DNA of 64,000 nt, taken from contig NZ_JAQMUB010000087.1 of NCBI RefSeq assembly GCF_028330965.1, positions 62,001-126,000 on the forward strand, given 5' to 3'. Source of the DNA: Oscillatoria sp. CS-180 (GTDB taxonomy: Bacteria; Cyanobacteriota; Cyanobacteriia; Phormidesmidales; Phormidesmidaceae). The position numbers and the translations under genes were made by a program. Numbering within the stretch: position 1 is the stretch's first letter; each line of letters begins with the position of its first letter. Of the stretch, positions 28,037 through 36,573 are shown one piece after another. A model generated the notes under the pieces. It ran no database searches and had not been told where the DNA came from. It saw only the letters and a list, made by a program, of their open reading frames with translations.

Positions 28037-28283
28037 ACAGAATGCTCCGGGCGATTTTGATGAAGTATTGACAAACTACATCAATAGATAGATATTTCTC
28101 GCTGCATTCCAAAGAAAACCTTTGAGTTAATTCCGCCGCCGAAAAAGTTGTTTACCCTAAACACAATCGCTGTGATGCGTTGCCCTGGGATGTGGATGTG
28201 CGCACCCCATTAAAGTACCGTTTGAGGGCAAGCCTGCTATCAGCATCCATATTGTTCGCTTAGGCAAGTTAGAGAGACTTTTT

Positions 28284-29708
28284 ATGGCACAGAGTTTTGG
28301 TGTAATCGGCCTAGCGGTCATGGGTGAAAACCTGGCCTTAAACGTAGAACGCAACGGCTTTCCCGTTGCGGTGTACAACCGATCGCGCGAAAAGACCGAC
28401 CGATTTATGGCTGAGCGGGCTGGCGGTAAGAACGTCAAGGCTGCTTTTACTTTAGAAGAATTTGTCGCTTCCCTTGAGCGTCCTCGTCGCATTTTGGTGA
28501 TGGTGAAGGCGGGTGGCCCAGTTGATATTGTCATCGATCAGCTCAAGCCTTTACTTGAGGAAGGTGACATGATTATTGATGGTGGTAACTCCCTCTACGA
28601 AGACACTGAGCGTCGGGTAAAAGAGTTGGAACCAACGGGCTTGGGCTTCATTGGTATGGGTGTCAGTGGTGGAGAAGAAGGTGCTCTGAATGGTCCCAGC
28701 TTAATGCCTGGAGGAACTCGCGCCGCTTACGCAGAAATTGAGCATATCGTCACCAAAATTGCGGCTCAAGTCGATGACGGTCCCTGTGTAACCTACATTG
28801 GTCCCGGTGGTGCAGGTCACTACGTCAAAATGGTGCACAACGGGATTGAGTACGGCGACATGCAGCTCATTGCCGAAGCCTATGACTTAATGAGAAACGT
28901 TTTAGGTCTAGGTCAAGATGATCTGTATGAGGTGTTTGCTGACTGGAACGAGACGGAAGAGTTGAATTCGTTTCTGATTGAAATTACAGCTGATATCTTC
29001 ACCAACTCAGACCAAGACGGTAATCCCCTCGCTGACATGATTGTGGATGCTGCCGGACAAAAGGGAACGGGACGATGGACCGTCATCAGTGCCCTTGAAA
29101 TGGGAGTCGCGATCCCCACTATCACTGCGGCTGTAAACGCCCGGATTATGTCTTCCATCAAGCAGGAACGTGTGGCAGCTTCCAAGGAACTGAGTGGACC
29201 TAGCACTAAGTTTCAAGGCGATATCAAAGCCACCGTCAACAAAATTCGGGATGCGCTCTACTGCTCAAAGATTTGCTCCTATGCCCAGGGCATGGCGCTC
29301 ATTGGCAAAGCCTCTCAAACCTACGACTACGGTATCGATTTGGGTGAAACAGCTCGGATCTGGAAAGGCGGCTGCATCATTCGGGCGGGTTTCTTAAACA
29401 AGATTAAGCACGCTTATGATGAAAATCCTGCGCTTGCCAACCTGCTGTTAGCGCCTGAATTTAAGCAAACGATTCTAGATCGTCAGAATGCTTGGCGTGA
29501 AGTCGTTTCGATGGCGGCTGAGTTGGGTATTCCGGTACCCGCTTTCAGCGCCTCGTTGGATTATTTCGATAGCTATCGCCGCGATCGCCTACCTCAAAAT
29601 TTGACTCAGGCTCAGCGCGATTATTTCGGTGCCCACACTTACGAACGGGTAGACAAGGAAGGCACGTTCCACACGGAGTGGATTAAGGCCCCAGCTAGAG
29701 TCAAGTAA
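28284..29708 (+). CDS. gnd: 6-phosphogluconate dehydrogenase (decarboxylating)
   Basis: A 474-residue enzyme. The NADP-binding start is GVIGLAVMGENLALNVERNG, with YNRSREKTDR after it. The signature IIDGGNSLYEDTERR, GMGVSGGEEGA with catalytic residues, GGAGHYVKMVHNGIEYGDMQ and a C-terminal RDYFGAHTYERVDK are all present. It oxidises 6-phosphogluconate to ribulose 5-phosphate, supplying NADPH by the oxidative pentose phosphate pathway, central to cyanobacterial night metabolism. Full length. The DUF3288 gene follows about 105 bases later. Confidence 0.96.
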   Translation: MAQSFGVIGLAVMGENLALNVERNGFPVAVYNRSREKTDRFMAERAGGKNVKAAFTLEEFVASLERPRRILVMVKAGGPVDIVIDQLKPLLEEGDMIIDGGNSLYEDTERRVKELEPTGLGFIGMGVSGGEEGALNGPSLMPGGTRAAYAEIEHIVTKIAAQVDDGPCVTYIGPGGAGHYVKMVHNGIEYGDMQLIAEAYDLMRNVLGLGQDDLYEVFADWNETEELNSFLIEITADIFTNSDQDGNPLADMIVDAAGQKGTGRWTVISALEMGVAIPTITAAVNARIMSSIKQERVAASKELSGPSTKFQGDIKATVNKIRDALYCSKICSYAQGMALIGKASQTYDYGIDLGETARIWKGGCIIRAGFLNKIKHAYDENPALANLLLAPEFKQTILDRQNAWREVVSMAAELGIPVPAFSASLDYFDSYRRDRLPQNLTQAQRDYFGAHTYERVDKEGTFHTEWIKAPARVK

Positions 29709-29813
29709 GTGATGACATGCTTGGGTGACAGGGGCATAGGATAACGGTATGGTTGTTCCTACGCTGCCTGTTGCCCAAGGCTGTTGGCTGCTTGAATTGT
29801 CTTTTTCTGCGCA

Positions 29814-30098
29814 ATGACTGATAAAACTGACCAGGATCATCCTCAGTATCGAAGCGATCGCGCGATCGTGAATCAGCTGCTGGCTGAGGAACTCACTAAC
29901 TATAATCTGGCGGAGCTGGGTCGATTGATCATTCGCTACCGAGGGTTTCCAGGTGCACGGGATATTCAGCGAGATCTCAAAAAGGCGCTGGATAAATCTG
30001 GCATGACTGAAGACGAACTGTACGAGAAGACCCGAGTTTTGCATGCCCAAGGGGGACTGTACCAAAATTTGGGACGCAACCGCGAAGACTGGAGTTAA
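29814..30098 (+). CDS. DUF3288 family protein
   Basis: A 94-residue soluble protein rich in charged residues. DQDHPQYRSDRAIVNQLLAE, NLAELGRLIIRYRGFPGARD and the C-terminal LYEKTRVLHAQGGLYQNLG match the cyanobacterial DUF3288 family, of unknown function. The protein is predicted to be mostly helical. It follows gnd by about 105 bases on the same strand and may be read through from it. Length is typical for the family. Confidence 0.85.
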   Translation: MTDKTDQDHPQYRSDRAIVNQLLAEELTNYNLAELGRLIIRYRGFPGARDIQRDLKKALDKSGMTEDELYEKTRVLHAQGGLYQNLGRNREDWS

Positions 30099-30952
30099 CT
30101 AATGGTCGGAAATAAGAAAGACAGCATCAGCACGATAGCCGCGATCGCGATCGCCCCATCTTCTCACCAATAACCTTTGTGCCATTCGCCTCAACGTCGT
30201 GTTTAGGCGGCGCTGCTACATAATTTCAAAGCTTCTTCAAGTCAAGAGTTTTGATCTGAAAGGCTCCTTTCCTAGCCTGAAGGAAGGGTATTAGATAGCC
30301 AATTGTGTTTTACCCTTTATTGGCTATAACTCCTTTGTTTGAGAGATGTCTGTCATTCCCAAACTAAAGCCCTTAACTTTTCTATCTTGAAGACAAGAAT
30401 CTCTTGCTCTGGAATCAGAAATGTCCAGTAATCAGCCTGTGGACTTCATCCCCATCCTGGAAATTGCTCCTTGTCATTGGAATAGTCTCAAATGACAAGG
30501 TTGCCGGTTCACTTGGCAGCTATATCAAATTTGTACTCAACTGTAATGACTGAACCCTCTGAGTGAGTAACTGCTCGGTCTACCTCTGATTGCTGATACT
30601 TCAGTCTTCGGAAACATCCAGCACCTTATAGTCAGGAGATAACTATTATGGCACAAAAAGACCATTATGTAATTTTTGATACTTTAGCCACTGAATCCTC
30701 CTTAAAAACTATGGAGCTAAAATGAAAGAAGCTACTAGAGCAAGTCTGTGAGATCGGATGAGAGTAGATGTGGTCTTGGCTGTAGCCCTGGAGATTAGCC
30801 ATCACCGTTCTTAGATGAGTGCTCCAATCAGGGCAGCGCTGATATCACCGCCAGCCTCTTTATAAATGCGCACTGCCTCTCATAGCCATTCTTCGTCGTA
30901 GGTGAAGGCTTCCCTATCAAGGGGCATGATGATTTCCTCTGAGGCTTCCTAA
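30099..30952. other. Gene-poor stretch, 854 bases, with decayed coding remnants
   Basis: No intact gene is seen. On the minus strand near 30937-30790, a frame beginning MPLDREAFTYDEEWL continues after stop codons as EAVRIYKEAGGDISAALIG. This looks like a small gene broken by in-frame stops. An 8-base perfect hairpin TAGCCAAT/ATTGGCTA lies at 30296-30326. A 25-codon frame at about 30648 has a Shine-Dalgarno-like AGGAG but is too short to call. Confidence 0.45.
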
Positions 30953-31594
30953 TTAAGCTTCCTTGGGTGCTGGAGTGCCGGAGCCGTGCAAGTTGCGATC
31001 GCACAAGTTAAAGAACATCCGCAACAGTCCCAGCAAGATCGACATTTCACCAATGCCATACAGCAATGATTCAGACACTTCCCCCTGCCGAGTTAGCTGA
31101 TAGAACTTCCAGCCCTCACCATTGGTAACGATGCCATAAGTGTCCATGTCTTGCCCTATCTGGCGGTTTGCCCACTGGCAAGCGTGCATCTCAACCAGGC
31201 ACTGGGCTGCCCCTTGCTCGAAGTCATCTTTCTTGGCTTCAATGATGCAGCCAAACGGTGCTTCTAAATAGGCTCGCCGCTCTGCAATCAAGTATTCCAC
31301 ATTGCCGCAAACAGTTTCTCCCTCTAGGTAAGCTCCCTTCCATACCTTCAATCTTTCATATCCCTCCAATCCCTCTTCACAGATAGCATCAATCAGTAGT
31401 GTTTTAGAGACTTCCAGACTTTCAAGGTCAAACCACTGCAGCCGCTCTAATCGCTGGCGAAAAAAATCACTGATGGGAACGGGTTCTGCCGAGAGTTCCC
31501 ATCGCTTGAGCTCGGTGATGCCTAGATGCTTGAAGGCTTGCCGATAGGTAAAACTGGAAAAGGGTTTCTTTCTTTGCTGAATGGCTTGGGTCAT
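30953..31594 (-). CDS. Hypothetical protein with PD-(D/E)XK nuclease-like motif
   Basis: A 213-residue protein. The centre (about 95-150) reads VCGNVEYLIAERRAYLEAP, then FGCIIEAKKDDFEQGAAQ and LVEM. This gives an acidic residue, a later E-A-K (ExK) and a Q, as in PD-(D/E)XK restriction-type nucleases and related type I restriction R-subunit domains. The N-terminal 60 residues are helical. No signal peptide. It is divergent from the XRE regulator gene at 31697, with about 100 bases between, suggesting common control. A nuclease is inferred from motif shape only. Confidence 0.55.
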   Translation of the reverse strand: MTQAIQQRKKPFSSFTYRQAFKHLGITELKRWELSAEPVPISDFFRQRLERLQWFDLESLEVSKTLLIDAICEEGLEGYERLKVWKGAYLEGETVCGNVEYLIAERRAYLEAPFGCIIEAKKDDFEQGAAQCLVEMHACQWANRQIGQDMDTYGIVTNGEGWKFYQLTRQGEVSESLLYGIGEMSILLGLLRMFFNLCDRNLHGSGTPAPKEA

Positions 31595-31696
31595 GGATCA
31601 ATGGAGCAGGGAAGAAACGTTTGATGATGAGGTAATTAAACGGAAGAAAGCTACCCTCACTTTACTCTTAACCATTCTCTCTGACACGATCAGAGC

Positions 31697-31927
31697 ATGG
31701 GAAAGGCAAGCCAAGCACTGAAGCAAGTTTTAGACACTTACAGCATCAGCCAAAATCGGCTGGTTGTAGAAATGGGAATTAGCCGTGCCAATGTAGGGCG
31801 CTGGTATCACGGTTTAGATCCCAGTGCTGAAAATATTGCTCAGATTACTCAGGCGCTTAAGGTGCTTAATCCAATAGCGGCTAAGGAGTTTGTGCGATTG
31901 TATCTAGGGGTGATTGTGGATGAATAA
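31697..31927 (+). CDS. Small XRE-type helix-turn-helix regulator
   Basis: A 76-residue protein made almost wholly of one Cro/CI-type helix-turn-helix. ALKQVLDTYSISQNRLVVEM is followed by the recognition helix GISRANVGRWYHGLDPSAEN and a final amphipathic helix (FVRLYLG). Such small regulators often control a neighbouring effector. It lies between the divergent PD-(D/E)XK-like gene and the HEPN-containing gene 118 bases downstream, and could regulate either. The middle of the usual HTH is intact, so DNA binding is plausible. Confidence 0.8.
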   Translation: MGKASQALKQVLDTYSISQNRLVVEMGISRANVGRWYHGLDPSAENIAQITQALKVLNPIAAKEFVRLYLGVIVDE

Positions 31928-32045
31928 CCCGCGTTCTCTCATTCTCACCAAGATTGCCCTTAATCTCTCATCGCCTAATATCCGCTCCTCAACATCAACT
32001 TTCACTTATAATGACAATCATTTACTGCATCAAATTCAAGAATAA

Positions 32046-33596
32046 ATGATTTTCCGCCATCAAAATTTCCCTGGAAAATTCAATTTTCGTGAAGAAGCAA
32101 GCATTTGTGCAAAGGATTTTTCATTTAGAGTAGATGTAGATATTGCAATTGACTTTCATGACAAAATAAGTGTTTCAACCAAAGTCTTCAAGAGAACAGC
32201 TTCCAGGAAAATAGAAAAAGGATCACATGAAACTCTCGGCTTTATAAATCAGTTCAAGAATGAAACTAAAATTATAATTCCTGGGAAGTTGATTATTTTC
32301 GGTTTTTTTACTTCTATTCAAACCAAGCTCGACAGTTCAAGAAATTGTGTAGAAAGCGGAATTTTTGCAGCATACGAAATCATCTCCTTGGAGTTTCCTG
32401 GATACGTTCGTTATCAAGAAGATGAAATGAAGCATTTCTTGCTTGACAGAAATAATGAACAACCAAACTCTATTAGATTGAAAGTATATCTGTCTGATGA
32501 GTTTTCGTTTAAGGACAAATATAATATTTCTGAAAGCTTGAACGTTGACAATAACGTAGTTTTACCTGAAGTCTTCTGTCTTCTTAAGTCAGGATACTTA
32601 TTCAGGTGTGGAAAATCAAGGAAGAGCTTTTCCTCTGTCGAAACCGTAAGTATTGATCAACAAATCATTTATAAATTTTCTTTTTTTGATCTCAAGTTAG
32701 AAAAGCAAAACTTAATGGGCGAAATTAAGGTTGACGGTGAAGAGACCAATAACTTTAATGGCTGTGCAGATGTCCTGAAACAGTTAGAACTGATTAGCAT
32801 GAAACTGTGCGATTATATTTCGATCATTGCTGGTCGAGTAATCGAACCTATCTACTACGAATATGAAGTTTCAATTTCAGGAAGATCTATAAATGGTCTT
32901 ATGTTACCTGTTTTTGAACATATTCGGTTAAATACAAATGCAACTCACTGGCCTACTCAAAACTCAAGCAGTTCAGATCTAAGCTCAATGCTTGAAGCTT
33001 TTCTAGAGTGTTGTCCTCTTGAAGAAAGGATGGAGAGAGGTTTATTCAACTTAAAGTCTTCACTCTCTAAAGACTATTCTTCCGGTTTGCAGATCCTGGC
33101 TATCTGCTCATCAATTGAATACTTTTTTGCTCATTGGTTTTGGGGCTTGAGTGGGTATAGTTTTCTAATGAATCATCCTGATGTCGCACAAAGAAAGAAG
33201 AGGTCTATGGAGAAAAATCACGCAGATGGAAAGACTCCTGCTCTATCCACTTACCTTAAAGTATTCTTAGAAAAAATAGAAGTGATATACAACCACGAAG
33301 AAACTCTAAAACTACTCGAATATAGGCATAAGATACTTCACGGTGGCTTATTCTCTGAAACATCAGAATTTTTGTTGACCATTCAAACGGGCAGAAGTTT
33401 ATCTGCTCAAATTATGAACTCCATCCTAAAATCCATATCAAAATCTGACAACACTGATGTTTATGAGCAGATTGTAGCTGCCCCACTAATTTCCTCGTAC
33501 CTAAATTCTTCTCATTGGCTCGATGTTGAAAGTGCCAGGAATGAATTGGTCAATTTTGAGTCTTCCGAAATTCTTGGAAAATACTGGTCAATCTAG
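32046..33596 (+). CDS. AT-rich hypothetical protein with C-terminal HEPN-like (ApeA-type) domain
   Basis: A 516-residue protein with visibly AT-rich codon use unlike neighbouring genes, suggesting recent transfer. Residues 1-300 are beta-rich with no motif I know. Residues 340-480 are helical (ILAICSSIEYFFAHWFWG) and contain LLEYRHKILHGG near residue 430. That stretch has the R-x4-H pattern of HEPN RNases and resembles the Apea-like HEPN group, in which the same motif is followed by G. ApeA proteins act in abortive infection against phage. The N-terminal half differs from what I recall of ApeA, so the assignment is to HEPN only. No catalytic test is possible here. Confidence 0.55.
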   Translation: MIFRHQNFPGKFNFREEASICAKDFSFRVDVDIAIDFHDKISVSTKVFKRTASRKIEKGSHETLGFINQFKNETKIIIPGKLIIFGFFTSIQTKLDSSRNCVESGIFAAYEIISLEFPGYVRYQEDEMKHFLLDRNNEQPNSIRLKVYLSDEFSFKDKYNISESLNVDNNVVLPEVFCLLKSGYLFRCGKSRKSFSSVETVSIDQQIIYKFSFFDLKLEKQNLMGEIKVDGEETNNFNGCADVLKQLELISMKLCDYISIIAGRVIEPIYYEYEVSISGRSINGLMLPVFEHIRLNTNATHWPTQNSSSSDLSSMLEAFLECCPLEERMERGLFNLKSSLSKDYSSGLQILAICSSIEYFFAHWFWGLSGYSFLMNHPDVAQRKKRSMEKNHADGKTPALSTYLKVFLEKIEVIYNHEETLKLLEYRHKILHGGLFSETSEFLLTIQTGRSLSAQIMNSILKSISKSDNTDVYEQIVAAPLISSYLNSSHWLDVESARNELVNFESSEILGKYWSI

Positions 33597-33605
33597 ATTC
33601 TGTAA

Positions 33606-33953
33606 TCACATAGAAGCTGAAAGTTTTGAAGAACTTCCTCTTAAGAAAAACGAGCGCCTCATCACTGAGATGATCGCTCCGATCGCTACCCCGTAAGCTT
33701 TGCTCATCTCGCGGTGGAAGTTCCTCACTGTTTCGCCAAAGCTGCTGCTGCAGGAACCTTTGGTGGTCAGCATCAGCGGCGATTCGTGCATTAACTGCTT
33801 ATCCTTGGTGATTAAGTAGGCACGATAGGACTGCTTCAGGATGTGGATGACGCAGTCGTAGACGGATTTCTGGTAATAGCCGATAAACTCACCAATGTCG
33901 CAGTGATACATCATCAGCTTGGACTTGCCCAGAATCATTGGTCTAGCCAGCAA
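33606..33953 (-). CDS. Unrecognised protein or N-terminal gene fragment, next to Dnd remnant
   Basis: A 115-codon frame. It begins with an in-frame TTG/ATG pair (MLARPMILGKSKLMMYHC) about 20 bases after the stop of the phosphorothioation-associated remnant on the same strand, so it was likely in one operon. It contains VYDCVIHILKQSYRAYL, SPLMLTTKGSCSSSF and NFHREMSKAYGVAIGA, which look like a genuine conserved protein start. The final 20 residues (VMRRSFFLRGSSSK) look non-homologous, and the frame ends 10 bases from the HEPN gene end. It may be the truncated front of a larger Dnd-associated gene. Function not assigned. Confidence 0.4.
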   Translation of the reverse strand: MLARPMILGKSKLMMYHCDIGEFIGYYQKSVYDCVIHILKQSYRAYLITKDKQLMHESPLMLTTKGSCSSSFGETVRNFHREMSKAYGVAIGAIISVMRRSFFLRGSSSKLSASM

Positions 33954-33971
33954 GGAGCAATCGCCTTAGCG

Positions 33972-34423
33972 CTATAAAAAACGAGATAGGTCAAACTCCT
34001 GATCGCCCCGCCCTGTCTCTTTCTGCATCTTCAGCATCAGCAATAGCTGCTCCGCATAATCCACGTGCCGCTGAGTTCTGCCGACAGAATTTCCAAACCC
34101 CCGTTCACATATTCCTGAAAAATTTCGACGCGGCGGCGATCGCACTCATCGTCATCGCGCAAAATAGCTGGGGCTTGAGTATCTGCCAGCGCTATCAAAC
34201 CAATGTTATTGGCATTGCGGAACTGCTCTTGGGGCACTGGGTCAGGCTCCTTGCGGGAGTAGCTATCTAGCGGCACCTTCCGCGATCCGTTAAAGCCCAC
34301 CACCGCAGCAAACGATACAACATCGGCATAGGTGCGAAACGGCCCCGTATTGCCCTGTGCTGACCGCAAGTTTCTGACTAGCTCGGCTTTATCTTCTGAA
34401 ACGTAAACCCGCGCGATCGCCAT
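33972..34423 (-). pseudogene. DNA phosphorothioation-associated protein 4, frameshifted
   Basis: The first frame (stop at 34037) gives about 115 good residues: VYVSEDKAELVRNLRSAQG, GPFRTYADVVSFAAVVGF, VPLDSYSRKEPDPVPQEQF, DDECDRRRVEIFQEYVNGGL, EILSAELSG. These match the dnd_assoc_4 family found beside dnd/dpt phosphorothioation genes. It then breaks to TWIMRSSYC. A one-base shift near 34070 restores VDYAEQLLLMLKMQKETG and LSRFL, ending at 33972. So the gene has one deletion near its 3' end. No dndBCDE or dptFGH genes are seen, so it is a stranded relic. Confidence 0.75.
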
Positions 34424-34467
34424 CCTTCAAATCCGTGAAAGTTGTCCTTTATCTTACAAATGGAATT

Positions 34468-34557
34468 TCAGATTTGCTCGTTTACGTCACGGCCATCCCG
34501 CAGCGATCGCACCCGTTCCGCCTTATCCTTCGCAATCCGAATCCGACTATCTGCCAT
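34468..34557 (-). pseudogene. Second phosphorothioation-associated protein 4 start, 29-residue relic
   Basis: A short frame with ATG at 34557 reads MADSRIRIAKDKAERVRSLR and then stops. This is very close to the usual N-terminus of the same family as the neighbouring remnant, whose own start reads MAIARVYVSEDKAELVRNLR. The two therefore look like tandem or recombined copies, one cut to its first 25 residues. It is too short to function. Confidence 0.6.
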
Positions 34558-34594
34558 ATTATCTCAGTTACTTTCTAGTGGCTTCAGCTTTAAT

Positions 34595-34987
34595 CTAGGA
34601 GCGTCCTTCAACAACCTTCTGCACTAATGAGTACAACGCTTGTACTTGCATAAGTGTCGATGCTCTTTCAATCACAAAACTCTCCTCTAACAAGACTTGA
34701 TACCTAAGCTGAACGGCAAAGGCGTTGTATTTCAAGAGATCCCAGAAAGCAGCAACATCGCATTGGTGTTGCTCTAAAAAGCTCAGCAAAACTCCCAAAT
34801 CATGGGTGTAAGGATACACTTCATCTAATGCCGCAATCCAAGCTTTGAGGCATTTTTCGATCGCCTGCTGCACATGAAATCCAAAGATTTCGTCAGCAAA
34901 CACAGTTTCATTCTGCATCCCCTCCAGTGCTCGCAAGTCCCTTGCCGCTACCTCTAGCAGCAGTTTGGCCTGATCGAGGTCGTTCAT
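34595..34987 (-). CDS. HEPN domain protein, toxin of an MNT/HEPN pair
   Basis: A 130-residue helical protein from the ATG at 34987 (MNDLDQAKLLLEVAARDL). The motifs FHVQQAIEKCLKAWIAAL and YPYTHDLGVLLSFLEQH match the HEPN (PF05168) family that pairs with minimal nucleotidyltransferases. The HEPN partner is usually an RNase toxin. It is coupled to and overlapped by the nucleotidyltransferase gene upstream. The product looks complete. In this TA class the MNT partner neutralises the toxin by AMPylation. Confidence 0.8.
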   Translation of the reverse strand: MNDLDQAKLLLEVAARDLRALEGMQNETVFADEIFGFHVQQAIEKCLKAWIAALDEVYPYTHDLGVLLSFLEQHQCDVAAFWDLLKYNAFAVQLRYQVLLEESFVIERASTLMQVQALYSLVQKVVEGRS

Positions 34988-35318
34988 ATAGCACTTGCCC
35001 GTCCTGCAAAGCTCGCGTTGTGACATGATTTCGGCTGCCTTGCCAGGTGTCTACTTCGTTCCGGCTATACAGCACGATGTCAGTCGGCACACCAAATTTA
35101 GCCAAAGAACGCCAAATCTTGGTCATTTCTGTAATGCGGCTACGGTGAGGCCCAAATGGTTCTGATTGGATGATCAATAAATCAACATCAGAATGATGAC
35201 CCGCTTCCCTTCTAGCCTGAGAGCCAAACAAAATTACTTGCTCAGGTGCAACCGTTTGCACGATCGCTTGCACCATCCTTTGAATTAGCTCATCGGTAAC
35301 TGTCGCTATTTCACCCAT
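34908..35318 (-). CDS. Minimal nucleotidyltransferase (MNT) antitoxin
   Basis: About 136 residues from the ATG at 35318. The nucleotidyltransferase motif ILFGSQARREAGHHSDVDLL gives GS-x10-DxD. A third acidic residue lies in PTDIVLYSRNEVD. The typical end is near TRALQDGQVLYER. Here the frame runs on for about 24 more residues (SGQTAARGSGKG...) into the next gene, overlapping it by 80 bases. The MNT stop has probably been lost or shifted. It otherwise fits the MNT-HEPN toxin-antitoxin layout. The upstream gene remnant ends across its ATG. Confidence 0.8.
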   Translation of the reverse strand: MGEIATVTDELIQRMVQAIVQTVAPEQVILFGSQARREAGHHSDVDLLIIQSEPFGPHRSRITEMTKIWRSLAKFGVPTDIVLYSRNEVDTWQGSRNHVTTRALQDGQVLYERPRSGQTAARGSGKGLASTGGDAE

Positions 35319-35475
35319 GTCGCTGCACCTCCACGATTTCGGTGAACTCAAACTCATCGGGGCTTCGGCGAATCAGCGGGTAGGTCTCGCCGCCAATGTG
35401 CATCGAGTCCGCCTGCACGGCATTCTTGGACGAATTGTAGACCAGCACATATTCCCGTCCGATGCGATCGCGCAA
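35311..35475 (-). pseudogene. C-terminal remnant of an unknown gene
   Basis: An open frame with no start reads YVLVYNSSKNAVQADSMHIG, then ETYPLIRRSPDEFEF and TEIVEVQRHG, and stops eight bases into the MNT gene. The composition looks like a real protein tail. The overlap implies it once was cotranscribed with the MNT/HEPN pair. The family is not recognised. It is stopped upstream by a TGA near 35476. Confidence 0.45.
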
Positions 35476-35502
35476 TCATCGTTCACTAGGTAATAACACC
35501 TC

Positions 35503-35724
35503 TCAAGTTCTATCATCAGCTGTTGATATCTGGTCTGTCAGCCAAGCGGCATCGTCTGCTACTAAAGGCGGCGCAAGCGGTTGTTCATAGTCAATCGCCA
35601 GATAGTATCGCCCTTTTTTATAAATTCGCAGCAGCAGCGGTTGAAGCTGCCAAATCAACCATCGCATTCGTAGTCCCAAACGTGCTAACGATGTTCTTAT
35701 GGTAAAGGTTGTCTTAATGGGCAA
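35503..35724 (-). pseudogene. DUF4058-like C-terminal fragment
   Basis: A 73-codon frame. From about residue 27 it reads LQPLLLRIYKKGRYYLAIDY, then EQPLAPPLVADDAAWL. This matches the conserved end of DUF4058 proteins, common in cyanobacteria. The first 25 residues (MPIKTTFTIRTS...) do not match, and the rest of the protein (over 200 residues) is absent. It is a relic. Confidence 0.6.
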
Positions 35725-35833
35725 ATGTTATGAATCGCTGGACTTGGGGATAAAAGGGAGGATTGCGATCGCAGGATCAACTTGCAGGCGTTAGCGTAGA
35801 ATAAGTTCATCCGAGAGCGTACATGTGTTCGCT

Positions 35834-36562
35834 ATGGTTACTACTCAAGACAGTCAAGCCACAGTCACCTCCACACCAGCTGAGGTGAACCCCGAACCAG
35901 CCGAAGAGATTGTTGTGCCTCCCGGCGATCTTTACAGCGACGAACCCCAATTGGAAAGCGACTTACACCTGCGACAAATTGTGGCCTTGCTGACTAGCCT
36001 GGAATGGCTCTGGCAAGATCGACAAGACTTTTTCGCCTCTGGCAACCTGACCATCTACTTCAGCCCCAAACAAATCAAGTCTCAAGATTTTCGGGGACCG
36101 GATTTCTTTGTGGTGCTTGATACTGAGCGCCGCACTCGTAAAAGCTGGGTGGTTTGGGAAGAGGGTGGCAAGTATCCCAACGTCATTATCGAGGTTTTGT
36201 CGGACTCAACCGCGAAGGCCGACAAAACCTCGAAAAAGCAGGTCTATCAAGACATCTTTCGAACACCAGAATATTTTTGGGTTGATCCCGTAACCTTAGC
36301 GTTCGAAGGATTTGTGTTGATGGCAGGAGAGTACCAGGCAATTGAGCCGAATGCTCACGGTCATCTACACAGCCGTCAGCTTGATCTGTATCTGGGGATT
36401 CACGAGTCTCAACTGCGGTTCTTTACCTCTGACGGGATGCCGGTGCCGACCCCCTCAGAAGCGGCTAAATCCGCAGAGCAGCAGGCTGAACAAGCCCAGC
36501 AACGAGCTGATCGATTAGCTGCACGGCTGAGAGAGATGGGACTTGACCCTGACTCAGAATGA
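35834..36562 (+). CDS. Uma2-family putative restriction endonuclease
   Basis: About 242 residues from the ATG at 35834; a GTG three codons earlier is possible. Motifs: FSPKQIKSQDFRGPDFFVVL with the first acid, YPNVIIEVLSDSTAKADKTS, the second acid and lysine region (I-E-V-L-S), KKQVYQDIFRTPEYFWVDP. These are the Uma2/DUF820 PD-(D/E)XK signature. The C-terminal 40 residues form a coiled coil rich in Q, A, and E (SAEQQAEQAQQRADRLAARL), typical of one Uma2 subtype. The biological role of Uma2 proteins is not settled. Appears intact, in contrast to the relic at 10909. Confidence 0.85.
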   Translation: MVTTQDSQATVTSTPAEVNPEPAEEIVVPPGDLYSDEPQLESDLHLRQIVALLTSLEWLWQDRQDFFASGNLTIYFSPKQIKSQDFRGPDFFVVLDTERRTRKSWVVWEEGGKYPNVIIEVLSDSTAKADKTSKKQVYQDIFRTPEYFWVDPVTLAFEGFVLMAGEYQAIEPNAHGHLHSRQLDLYLGIHESQLRFFTSDGMPVPTPSEAAKSAEQQAEQAQQRADRLAARLREMGLDPDSE

Positions 36563-36573
36563 ATTTTGCAAGC

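Noticed and set aside
30648-30725. 25-codon frame with AGGAG upstream
   Set aside because: Too short and without a recognisable product; it lies in decayed DNA.
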